A stretch of 64,000 nt of DNA from Bugula neritina (taxonomy: Eukaryota; Bryozoa; Gymnolaemata; Cheilostomatida; Bugulidae). The stretch's first letter is position 1. The number at the start of each line of letters is the position of its first letter. A program made the translations under genes and the position numbers. Under the pieces are notes generated by a model. It had not been told where the DNA came from and searched no databases. It saw only the letters and a list, made by a program, of their open reading frames with translations. Below, piece by piece: positions 1 through 12,800 of this stretch. The DNA is taken from the NCBI GenBank assembly GCA_964035545.1, contig OZ037767.1, positions 6,100,207 to 6,164,206 of the forward strand, given 5' to 3'.

Positions 1-2670
1 TTAGTGGGTAAGTGACTCCTTTTGACTCTTGGTTACGGAAATCTATCCCGAATTCAGAATTTGCAGAACCGAGGCTAGGATCTGACAGAATATAAAAATA
101 CTATAATGTTGGGATTTTGTTTAAATTATTCTATTGCATGCCTTCTATTTGATATGTTTGCATTAAAAAACAACAGTTTTAATTCTTAATTATTACACAA
201 TGTTTCTTGTATAATTCGTATTCTATAACTTCTTTGTGCCCTGATCAATAACTACAATTTCTATGGTCACAAATATAAAATAATGCCATTTGGCTGCATA
301 TACTAATTAGTAAGAAAGACAACTTTTAATGTGGCAATAAGTTGAAACGTTTTATATAGTTTTGATTATGGCTGCCAGATCTGCAGAGCTACTGGTAGAC
401 TGTAACTGTTATTATATTGGCTCTGACAAGAGCCTCAGATTGGTTGAAGTCACGACTGCATATATTGTTATATTCTAGTCTCCAATAAAATCTAATGTAA
501 ACCTTTGTTGTTGAATATTGTAGCCGGTTGTTTAGATTAGAGGAAAAAAACAATGAATGGGTGGATAATGAGATTACCATGTGTAGCCCGGAAGTTTGTT
601 CAGGTAATAATATAATATTTTCTAATATTTCTCTTGGCACAAACATGTAAACACTGTTTTACCAGATTGATGGAAGCGAACAGCAAACCTTCCCCAATGT
701 TACAGGAAGTTACTGAAAATAATGCAAAGTTTGAATGAACTGTTGCGTGTTTACGTCTGCTTTTAGTTCGTAAGCTAATCATTTTATACATATAAGCAGT
801 TCACAGTTCATGTTATGCAAGAAGAAGTAATAATCCTTACTGTCTAAAGTACACGTGTCAAAACCTTGGTCTTAAACTTCCAATATCAACATGCTAAGCT
901 GAAAATAAACTATTCTTAAGATAAAGAACTAATTAAATGGATGAAGAAATGCTTGGTTTTGTTTTTTAACTTTTTGAAAGTAGAAATTTGAATTACGTGA
1001 AAATATTCACCAAGTATAATTTAAGTACCTAGCTTTTTTAATGTTTTAAATTTAAAAAAGAAACATTATTTATAAAAATTATAGCTTTCAAAAGTTGGAA
1101 TTTATTTGAAAATTTCAAGTGAAATAATATTTAATCTATTTTTTGCTATCTCTTAACATATTATTTATAATAGTGAAAGTAATATATTACACCCTTGATT
1201 GAAATTCTATACCAATATATTATAGACATAGATCAACAAATTCTGTATGCCATTTATACTATACCTTTGAAAAATACAATAATGTTTCTGCTCAATATCT
1301 TACAAACATTCACTAAGGTTGCATACGCACACTTCAAATAGCTCTGAACTTTGTGTGACATGATGACACATCTCTAGCTGTACGCAGGTAACTGGGTGTC
1401 AACATATGGAAAAGGTATCAGCACATTTGGAGTCGGCGATGAAGGAGACATCTTATTTTCATCTGTTGGAATCACTGGGTCCAAAATTTATAGAATTATT
1501 ATGCAACCATTCAGGTAATTCTTATTATTAGCATAGGAAATGTGTAGCTGCCTACTAATCAACATTGTTGAGATGTGTGAAGAGAAATTTGTGTGTTTTA
1601 TATAAGGCACTTGTTAAATTTTGTTTACAGTGGTTCTTATAAAGAAATGCGTTTGTTTGGTTTTACATGTATGTGCAAATAAATGCGTAGCTTCAAATTA
1701 CTTAACCAATCAGGGTGCGTTGGTTTTGAAAAAAAATACGTTTATCCAAGATTTTTTCATGATGTAGATGGCTGTTCTTTCGGAAAAAACATTGAAATGT
1801 AGACAAACATAAAGACTTTATTTACAAAATTCGACATCATTTTTTGCAACCTAAAAGTGTTCAAAAGCTTGTGCACAAAGTTGAAACTTTTCAAGTGATA
1901 AATTATTGTTGGGTATTTTTTGTGTATTTTCCATGACCATGATTCTCACCAACATTTCGTTCCAGACGATCTGATCCCAGTACTTGCCAGAAGTTAGACA
2001 ACAGTGTTCCAATAGATGTCTTGCCTTCAACTAAACCAGATACCAACTATAACCAACTATTTACCACCAACACTCCTCAAGTAACTGACACAAAAACCTC
2101 TGGTTCACAATTCCAAAGAGTTACAGAGAAGAGCAGAACAGTGGTACAAGGCAAATCAACAGAACAGAGTACAAGAGAACAGACAGCAAGATTAGAGCTG
2201 ATACCTGCAGACACCTCCACTCTACCAGCTGCTACCATATCACTCGATTACTACACCCAGAGGCAACATAAAATAGAGCAACTGATAGCGAAATACAAGG
2301 AGTATGTAACAGAGAGAAGTTTTCCTTTGAAGTGTCAATGAATGCAGTGTCAGTGTAACAATTTGAAGAGTTTAAATATGCTTTATTGCTTTAAACATAG
2401 TGAGATGTGACATATTCTAAATTGAGGTTAAATGATAACTCTGAGTAATAATAATTTGCATCATTAATAGTTGTTATAAATTTCCATATCTAACCATGTT
2501 TTTAGTTTGAACTGAAATCAGATAAAAATATATTCATAGTTGTTATCAGAAATATAGTCATAATTTTGGTTGTTTTCTTTAGACTTATAAGGCAGTTGGA
2601 GGAGGAAATCAAGTACCAAACTACCTACAAATCCACTCGAAACCAAAACTACTTGATAGAGCCGTTCTAA
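1..2670 (+). CDS. 3' part of an unrecognised multi-exon gene
   Basis: I do not recognise this protein. A coherent splice chain is visible: an exon end at 1-7 (strong donor GTAAGT at 8), then exons 541-603, 1388-1514, 1966-2301 and 2583-2670 with stop TAA at 2668-2670. All junction phases agree (1, 1, 2, 2), giving 206 codons plus stop in the window. The first part is compact and globular-looking, with motifs such as NWVSTYGKGISTFG and GDILFSSVGITGSKIYRI, suggesting the end of a folded beta-rich domain. Exon 1966-2301 is Ser/Thr/Gln-rich and likely disordered. The last two exons join in a short charged helix (KIEQLIAKYKE then LIRQLEEEIKYQ) that may be a coiled coil. Donor GGA|GTATGT at 2301 was preferred over readthrough because it restores that helix. 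The 5' part lies outside the window. Confidence 0.6.
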
Positions 2671-2934
2671 ATTGAAGGCTACATTTCAACATGAACATTG
2701 AAACACCAAGTATGCATCCCACAATAGAACAAATCCAGAGAACTAAGGCTAGTTAGCCTGCACACCTTAACCTTACAGTGATGTGGGTTAATAACTCCCC
2801 ACTTCAAAATGCTGTTATACCCATCATTTTAGTATTCCCCGAACAGAGTTGATGCAAGGTGTGGTTATCAATTATATGAAATGGACATAAGAAGAATGAT
2901 ATATTTTCTTCTCTCATATATACTAATTATTTGA

Positions 2935-2940
2935 AATAAA
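2935..2940 (+). promoter_or_regulatory. Polyadenylation signal of the 1-2670 gene
   Basis: AATAAA lies 265 bp after the stop codon and is followed by T/A-rich sequence. It is the first canonical signal after the coding end on this strand. Confidence 0.5.
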
Positions 2941-3084
2941 CATTAAAATAATGAACAGTAATATCATTCCTGAGTATTTAGTTTTCATAGTACGAGACTA
3001 TTTAATGATGTTAACAAGATGGAGGCCAACACGGCCAAAGAAGTACCCATTCCTATCATAAAACATTTTAATAGCTTTACATCT

Positions 3085-3185
3085 CCACATACATTACCGC
3101 TAATTGCATTATATATATATATATATATATATATCTATATATATATATAATATATAAATGCAATTAGTAATATGTAGGTGTGCAT
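3085..3185. repeat. Inverted repeat around a TA tract (MITE-like hairpin)
   Basis: Two imperfect arms of about 30 bp, containing CTAATTGCATT on the left and AATGCAATTAG on the right, flank an (AT)n core at roughly 3110-3155. The whole can fold into one long hairpin. It lies just beyond the 3' end of the preceding plus-strand gene. Confidence 0.6.
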
Positions 3186-3866
3186 ATGCTTATGTACATC
3201 TCTTAGTAATACAGCCCATTTAGAAAAAGTTGAAACAAAATAAAATGTAGGTTAAAATACATCCCTCTGTAAGAATATCAGGAGGCACAAAAACCCAAGC
3301 CTGCTCTTAAACTTCTATTCAATGTGACAATACAACGTTTAGAAATACAATACTGTAACGTAAAATAGATTATGAATAACAAGCAATACCAAAATAACAG
3401 ATTTCAGTATGGAAACAAAAGAAATATACTAGAATATATATGCTTTGACTGGTTTTACTAACTACAACAGTGTAGTATGTACTTCTTCAACTCTTGAAAC
3501 AATACATAACTGATAATACAACTGAACTATTCACAGTAATTGAGAGTGTCTATGTACAAATAATAACTGAAAAGTATTATAAATAATATATTAGATATTG
3601 AGAATGGAGTTGCCTCTCCTTACCCTTCCCACAATTCTATAGAACTCGGTCAGTAAGTTGACTAGAGTAAACATTATTATGTGTGCTGATTGTAAAAGTT
3701 GTAAGTATATTGACTAACACTGAGAAATCTTGACCGCCTTTCTCTATTTTATGTACAATTTTCACTGTGTACAGAGTGTACAGCTTGCACAGAGTGTACA
3801 GTGCAGTAGTTACTACAAACATACATGTTTCATCTCACAAACACAGCGTAGCAGCAGTTGTAGTCG

Positions 3867-6800
3867 CTACACTGATTCGTCAGAGTTGTGCTCACGTTCG
3901 ATTCTGAAACAGCACAGCTGCATACCTTGCCGGTGTCGTTTCTTCTTACGAGGAAGAGGGGGCGTGTTCTTCACGGCCTTGAGGTTAAGGTCTGTGAGGT
4001 CGTCACTGTCTCGCTGGGACTCGATTTCCGCAGCTCTTTGCTGCTCGTGTTTCACGTAATAGTCATTACGGTAATCACTATACTGCCCCCTGCAAGGTAC
4101 GACAGGCAGTGACACCGGTTTGGGTGACTTGGCAGTCCGAGATGGCGCAGACGTACTATGAGCGGGTGGAGTACCGGGAGATGCAGCAGAACCGGTCTGA
4201 ATAACATAGATATTAGAGTTTGTCTTGGAACTTGTATCTCGTGTGATGCCACCAGGTGTCAACGTCAAAGCTTTATCTGCATCAGCACCTTTTTTAGGGA
4301 TAACTTCACCTGTACTGGCAGCTTCAGGTGAACTGACAACTCCTTTCTACAAGTGAATAAAGACATTGTCAAGTTGGCCAGCAGTCTATCCAACTAGCAG
4401 CTCGACTGTGAGTCAACTGTGAATGTTGAAGAGTACTGAACAAGGATGTCAGTCAGCTTGCTGACAGCAGGGCCTCTAGTTACTCTAAAGCAGAGGTGTC
4501 CAACATTTTCTGATTACTTGACACGTTTTATAGGTCACTGAGGCTAGTGACACCACCAAACAGTTTAACACAAGACTAAAATAAAAGTTGCAGAAACAAT
4601 TGTCACCGAAATGCCCAAACGATGAAAAGAAAACTCAACAGAGTGAATGATACTCGAGGAGGGTTAGTGGAGAAAGTCATGGTTATAAATAGATAAACAT
4701 AATATGCATAATCTCATACATATGTGCACAGCCTTCAAACAACTTGGTATTTGAGCCCTATGTAGTTTAGTATTTCACAATGCTATAGAATACTACATGC
4801 ATGTATAATGGCAATTATACATGCATGTGTACAAGTCATGAATATATTCGCACAAGTTAACACACTGAAGGCAGAGCTACTGGGCGACTGCTGTGGTAAA
4901 TCAACACTAGTGTGCTGCAAACTCTACTAGCCAATGATATGCTCCTTTATTTACTAGCCAATGATATGCTCCTTTACTTAATAGCCAATGAGGCACTACT
5001 TTACTTACAGCCAATGATATGCTCCTTTACTTACTAGCCAATGAGGCACTACTTTACTTACTAGCCAATGATATGCTCCTTTACTTAATAGCCAATGAGG
5101 CACTACTTTACTTACTAGCCAATGATATGCTCCTTTACTTACTAGCCAATGAGACACTACTTTACTTACTAGCCAATGAGGCACTACTTTACTTACTAGC
5201 CAATGATACACTCCTTTACTTACTAGCCAATGAGACACTAGTTTACTTACTGCATGTTCAGGACTAGAGTGAGATGTAGGTTGAGTGAGATGGGGGGTTG
5301 GGGGTTGAGATGTGTCTATTATCAGTACAGTGGGGTTGTCTACACTTGCTGGTAACGGCTGACTAACACATCTGCTTTCTTCTTCACTAGAGGATGAGCA
5401 GCTCTATAATAGTAGTACAGGTGTTGCTATGGTAACCAATAAATACTACAGTATGTACACTACAGCATGTACACTACAGCATGTACACCACAGTATGTAC
5501 AACACAGCATGTACACCACAGTATGTTCACCACAGTATGTCCACCACAGTATGTACACCACAACATGTACACTACAACATGTACACCACAGTATGTACAC
5601 CACAGTATGTACACCACAGCATGTACACCACAGTATGTACACTACAGTATGTACACCACAGCATGTACACCACAGTATGTACACCACAGCATGTACACTA
5701 CAGCATGTATACCACAACATGTACACCACAACATGTACACTACAGTATGTACACCACGATCAGTTTAGCTAATGAAGATATTCTACATAGCCAACACCCC
5801 TACACATTCTACACTCCGCTAACCTTGTGCTGCCGGAGGGAGTCTTTAGATTCGCTGACTCTGTACTCTTCAGTTAACCTCCGTGGTTTATGTGGCCGTA
5901 GAGGAACTTGTATGTCCCTCGTATCTTCTGGTTTCTGTAAAACACCGCAGCACAATGTATATTGTAGTATGTAGTGCATGTCACACTGTGTGTTACACTG
6001 TATGTCAGTGTGATAGGACTGCAGTGAATTACTGATTACTCAAAGATAAGACAACTTACCAGAAATATATCTTCATCACTGACTGAGCCTGTAAAATACA
6101 ATACATGTTATAGTACAGGCTATAATAGAGCAGGCTATAATAAAGGGTGTAATACTAATAGAACACGAGTACGTGTATGACTATGCAAGATGAAATGGAA
6201 GAGTAAATTAAAGTAAAAATAGATGGTTTTTATCGGATTAAAATTTACAAAGTCCATCATAAGTGTGAGATATTTTAAAACTAAACTATATTATCTCAAT
6301 GTTTAAACAGATATATCTCAGTAAGCTGTTAATTCCACGAGGAGAAAGGATAGGTGGTGTATCTCGGGGGTTATCTCTTACCAACAGACGGACTGATATC
6401 TGCTATGGCCTTCCGCACCAGCTGCTCAAACCTCCTCGCCTCACCCATGTGTAAGAATGTCAGCCCATGTTTCTGACTGTCAATGTTCCAGTGGTGGAAC
6501 GTGGCATCCCCCCTTTGGTAGTGGGTGTTGGGCTTCAGTTTGCAGTTGAATAGCTCCTGCAAACACGCGAGCTCGGTTTTATTACAGATATTATACCAAC
6601 TACAGTGGGAAACAGTGATACCTCTACAACAGCATATGTTATCGTAGCATCGCAGTAAAATTATCTTATTTCTAAAAAAGGTGATTCAAAAGCTCTACAA
6701 TTGCTAACAAGTTGAAGAAACACAACATGAGGCTCCAAGGCTACACATTTCAACATTTAGCCTGAGTAACTGTAACACTGATTGTGTATTTCCGGCTGTT

Positions 6801-9800
6801 AGCAGCTGGAAGTCTAACGTCAACAGTGAATGTGCAAGAATTCACGCGTAAACAAAGTCAATGAGTGCATCGCGTTGATTCATCTACGAGTAAGTGCAGA
6901 CCACTACACCACGTGACTACTCTAGCCATCCAGGAAGTTAGAAATCTATTCGGGTGATGGACCAGATATACTGTGATTGTTACGTGATAAGAGAGACTGT
7001 GCTCAGAGATTTGCTTTAATATGAAAGCCAAGAACTAGAATTTCAACTTGAGGCCATTGGTAGGCTACGTGGGCAAGCTAAAGGGCTGCAATTTACTGCT
7101 GGAGTAAATGAAGCATGGACTATAATAGACCGATGGGCATGCAATACGTATTAGAAAAGGTGCTATAGCCATAATTTTAATTACGTCTGACAGCTGAATA
7201 AGTTTGGATGCATTTGCTAGACAAGCCAGAAAATCAATGCCTGCTAACTAAATTGCGGGGCTAAATTATAGTGCACACTGTATAGCTGGCTAACGACAGC
7301 TGCGTATTGGGCCAAGTGAATGGCTCAATCTCACTAATGTGGGAAAATATACCTCATCTAGGAAGTACCCACTTCCTATTGCAGTTAACTACGACAATCC
7401 ACAGCAGTGGATAATGTCTATTGTCCCCCAGGAATAGATTATCATTACTATACACGCCAAGAGGCACTTCGTACTCTAATGGTAATTATATGCAGTTTAC
7501 TCCATTGGCAAACAGCTTGATGTTCAGATTTACAGGCCCAGTCATGGAATAGTGCAGCACGCAGCAAATCTAGTCGCACTGATTTATATAATGTACACAT
7601 TATGGGAATGCATTCGTGCCTCAAGATCAAAACAGACAGCAAGGTTACACTTTGCTGATACGCAATTACTCTTTTGCAATAAATGAAAGAAAATTAGATA
7701 TAAAAAAGTAGACATTTCCCAGTTCGAATACTTTGCTGGAATATTGTAAGTTCATACCTTAGGTACTGAAAACTGAGTGGTGAAAACTAATTTTCTAATG
7801 TAGTTGGAAAACATGAAAGTTAAGTATGAATGAATGCCAGAAGATGGTAAACTTTACAAACTACTACAACTAATACCACAGCAGATGCAAAAAAAGTCTA
7901 AAGTCCATAAAAAAAATCATAGAATAAAAGTTGTTTGCTCCAAACTTAAAAGCACCCCCAAACCCGCAACCTGCTAATCATAACATAGCATCTGGGGTTT
8001 AGTTGGACGCAGGAACTGGTAAACCGTGATGAGTGATAACTGGGGGCAGGCTGTAGATAGGGAGATGCCAAAGCACCACAATACCACTGGCAACGTGTTG
8101 CACCTGCAGTTCATCTATTCCAAACAAAGGTTATTGCTTAGCAGTTGATCCGGAAGTGGCATTATTAATTGTTTATCAGTCAGTCAGTCAGCATGCTACA
8201 GCTAAGTCTTGTGAGTAGTAAATAGGCCAACAACTCGCTAATCTAGGGCATTGTGGGTAAAGGGTTATTAGCCATGTCATGAACTCTGGGCACCCCATTA
8301 TTCTCAAATTATATGTTAGTCAACACAACATGTACATATCACAGGAATAACTCTGTTTCCAGCAGCCAAAACAGAACGAAGGAGCCTCAAATTGATTTGT
8401 GCTTCAAATCGTATCTCGTGGGGAAACATACACAAACATCCCAACTCAAACCTATGCGAATCTCACAGGAAACACCTCAGCAATCTCTTGTAATACGGCT
8501 TTTCCTATGACCTTGACACGGTAGACCAGCACCGGTCATTGTCAAGGCAACTTGAAAATCATTACAATGGGAAGAAGCTTTCCTTATAATATACAGAACT
8601 GAATGAGTAGGTAAGCTTACAGAACAACACAGAGCTTCATAAATACTTGTGTATTTGTTCCCGGACTAAATTTTAAAAATCAAGCTAGGAAAAGCTACCA
8701 CCACCCAACCAAAAGATGCATACACAATAGATCTGAGGCTAATACTCACCTGGTGCTCTTGCAGCCGATGTGCAGTGATGTAGTAATCATTTTCACCCTC
8801 CTTCTTCAAGTTCACTATAGCTACGGGGTTGCCTTTGATCTGTTTCCACAGACCAGTGGATTCGTCTTTAGTAAGCGCTCTGGCTTTCACTTGTATTAGG
8901 GAGTTGTCGCTCGGTGATGGCAAGGTGCTCGTCAACGACTCACATGATGAACTGTAACACCAGAAACCAGTGGCATAACAGGGGCTTGTTGAGAAGCAAC
9001 ATAAGTTCAAAATTATTAAGCAGTGCTCACACAGTTATTTATAACTGTTAAACTTATGCACTTCCGGAGCTACAGTTAATTAAAATAACTACCCTATTCC
9101 TGTAACCCTCTACTTACAATACATTAGATGAGATATCATTGAAAGATATAACCTTCATAACAATGAAGATGAAAGTGGAAACCAATTTGGCTCCAGTTAC
9201 AGGCAGGTTGAAGTAGCCTAGAGTGGTATTACGAGGCCATTACTACCCAATACTATGCTATGATAATAATAGTAATAATAATAACGTGGATAACATATTG
9301 TGCGAGCTCAACTGAAGAAGGGCACTGTAGTTCACAGCTCATATAACACTATTATAATCCTAACTCTTTCCAAGTACAATGCCTTCAAATCGACCATTCA
9401 ACTCCGTATAATAATAACCATCCATTCACACCGCTACTACCGGCGGATATCAACTGTAGCAATTTATGAATGGAAAGTATCACGCTCTAATGAACTCGGT
9501 TGCCTGCAAGTCAAATATCGCTTGCCTACAGCTAATCAATGATACAGCAAAGTATAACAATGCCCTTGGGTATAGCAATCCGAAATGAATCCTAAAGCAG
9601 GCAAAATGCTTTTCATAAATTTATTTTGAGCTAGTAAAATGTGACAGATGATTTGATATACAGAGCACTGGGTAGTCTGAGATTTGATATGAGCCAGTCA
9701 AAGAAATAATATACTGCAGTAGTTGCACATAAATGCAAATGTATCTGGTATCTCTGGCAGATTGGTAGCTACTAACGGTCACATTCACTTCAACAATCAT

Positions 9801-12800
9801 CCTGGCATCTCTACTATGAGGCAAGATGATTTAGATTTGATGGTCATTGTGATAAACTTGACACTGTGTTAAAAATGCATATAAATAGAAATAAGGTGGT
9901 AATAACTTGCTGTTGACAAAATTCACTCTGGCTTAGCCAGTACCAGCATAATCTAGAAATAAAAAATATGAGGCTAGTTTTAGTAGTTCTAAAGCAGTCT
10001 TTCCCTGCTGAATCAACTGATCATATCAATGGCTCAAACCGGAGGTATAATTGTTCACCAGACGGAAAAGAAATATTCCACTAGTTCCCAAATCACACAA
10101 CAGTTAGTCTAGAGTGGTATTGCAAGGCCATTACTATTGGGAAAAATACTGTTTGGTAATTTGGTGCCACAACATTCAAGCTGTGACACAAGCGAGTTTT
10201 AAACATGGCATAAGCTGCTAAATATCTTAAATTTTACTAACAATCATTTATTAGTACTAGCAAAGCTTAGGGGTTAACTAATTCATACAAAACATGCTAG
10301 AATATGCTCGTTTGTTTGGTAAACATGCTAACTTGCCCTTGAGCTTTACCGAGTATTCAAGAATAACAAATAAATTAAAACAAAAGTACAATAATACTAA
10401 GAAATATGAAGCCCTGAAACTACTAACCATGACAAAATCTTTCTATGTTTGTTAAAGACTAGAAATTACCATTGCTATATAGTAGGCACTGCACATCATT
10501 GCTTACTGTACAGTGTACAGGGTTAAAATACACAAATAATCTGGATAGAAATTTATTATAGACTCCTGCGTGCTAACTTTTGCCATTTTTTTATCATTTA
10601 TAGAGAAACTAAAAGATTTGGTAGCAGGAAAATTTACTGCAAAAATTTCAATGACGAAAAAGAACACTGTTTATAGAGGTACAAGCGATTAAAAAAGGGT
10701 TTATTAGAAGTGCTAAATATTAGGTGGAATAAATACGGAACTGCTGAAGTTTGTCACGATTTTTGTTGCGACCCCAAAGGCATGCTCTGTAGCCAATGCT
10801 CATGGGACTTCATCTACACAACACCACCAGTATTCCATAACGGGAAGTCAGCGGGTTAAAAACACACCAAAATTTACATTCAAACGGAGCGACAACTATT
10901 GAGAGCTAGAATTAAAAAAAATAAGTCAACTGCACGTAACATCTCTAGGTGATATTATCATAATTGTTATGACAATGTTAATAAGTTTGGATGGTTTACA
11001 TTGCAACTTATGGAGTCCACTTGGCATACTTATTACTACTATAACATTTAGAAGCGGGAGTGGTGAAATTGAGATAGCCTAAATCTTTATTTATTTCTAT
11101 TAATTATTGATTTGAAATTCTTGCAAGAACATGACTTCTTTTGCTGCATTTCTAATCTAAAACACAGGCTTTTCTCAATTTCTCCATTACTGCATCTACC
11201 TCATAATTTGCTTTGAAGTTTTCATTCAGTTTAATTGATTCTTATATAATGCCATAAAGTAGGAGCGGTGCTATATTAGCACGATTCAAAAATTAGTTAA
11301 GGAGATTCGCCCTAAATATGAAGACTTTAGGACAACAGCTGCCGAAACAATCAGGGGAAACAAATTTGTGGTCCAGTGTAAAGTAACATAAAATAGGGAC
11401 ATGTTCAACATACCAACACCATGGCAGCTTTTGCATGCAGATAAGTAAAAGCACGAATCAAAGAGTCATTGGAATAAACTGACACCGTTTGAGAGTAGAT
11501 ACTATGCCTTCAGCAACAGGGAAAACTCGGTCATAGCTGTTTCGCATAGCAAACAAATGCACTGGTAACTGAATTATTAAAACCTAATTTGGTTGAAGTC
11601 ATTTTAAAGTCAGAGGGGCTGGAGAGAAGCTCTAACAACTAATTATACTAAGAATATAACTGACTCTATTCAAAACATGCATCACACAGCATTGCCATAG
11701 GGAATGCTACGCCAGAGGGCCAGGATGTACCAATTATTAAAGGTTAGAGATAGACAGGTAAGCAAACAGGTATGCCTGCTTACATTAAGATAATTAATTA
11801 TAATATCAATAGAATTCAGACATTTACAGGGGTTAGAATAAGAAAAAATGGGAGCCGGTTATGCCTTGTGTGTAGATGGCCATGCCTTGTGTATAGATGA
11901 CCATGTCTTGTGTGTAGATGAACATGTCTTGTGTGTAGATGGCCATGTCTTGTGTATAGATGAACATGTCTTGTGTATAGATGAACATGTCTTGTGTATA
12001 GATGAACATGTCTTGTGTATAGATGGCCATGCCTTGTGTATAGATGAACATGTCTTGTGTATAGATGGCCATGCCTTGTGTGTAGATGGCCATGTCTTGT
12101 GTATAGATGAACATGTCTTGTGTATAGATGAACATGTCTTGTGTATAGATGGCCATGCCTTGTGTATAGATGGCCATGCCTTGTGTATAGATGGCCATGC
12201 CTTGTGTATAGACTATAGATGGCTGAGTAATGAAGAATTTAGTGGATTAGTTTGCTACATCTCAGAGATACAATAACCAGTGATTGATCATTGTGGTGAC
12301 TGTAGTATACACTGTAGAGCACACTGTGGTGGCTGTAGTATACTGTGGTGACTGTAGTATGCACTACAGAGTGCATTGTAGTGACTGTAGTATACACTGT
12401 GGAGTACACTGTGGTGGCTGTAGCATACACTGTAGAGTACATTGTGGTGGCTGTAGTATACACTGTAGAGCACACTGTGGTGGCTGTAGAGCATACTGTG
12501 GTGGCTGTAGAGCATACTGTGGTGGCTGTAGAGCATACTGTGGTGGCTGTAGCGCACACTGTGGTGACTATAGCGCACACTGTGGTGGCTGTAGGTAGAT
12601 GCCATGTCTGAGAAGAGTCTGGAAGCAAGGCAACTCATTCACGAGCAAACTGCTGGTACACACCGCCGCTATTATTACACAAGTCTGGGGTGTTCCAGTT
12701 GCCTTACTGCTGGTAGAACGACTCCAACTGTCAGAATGACAGTGCAAAGGTGAATCATGCTGGTATCCCAATACAAACATCACCAGTTCCGGTAGACGGA

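Noticed and set aside
4924-5757. CRISPR-like arrays
   Set aside because: Units are contiguous tandem repeats without unique spacers, and the DNA is eukaryotic.
5429-5974. 181-aa plus-strand ORF rich in Tyr, Thr, Cys and His
   Set aside because: It is the 14-bp minisatellite read through, and its end overlaps a real SPRED exon on the other strand.
11833-12276. Long ORFs on both strands with 7-residue repeats
   Set aside because: They follow from a 21-bp minisatellite inside SPRED intron 1; no splice sites or non-repeat coding sequence support them.
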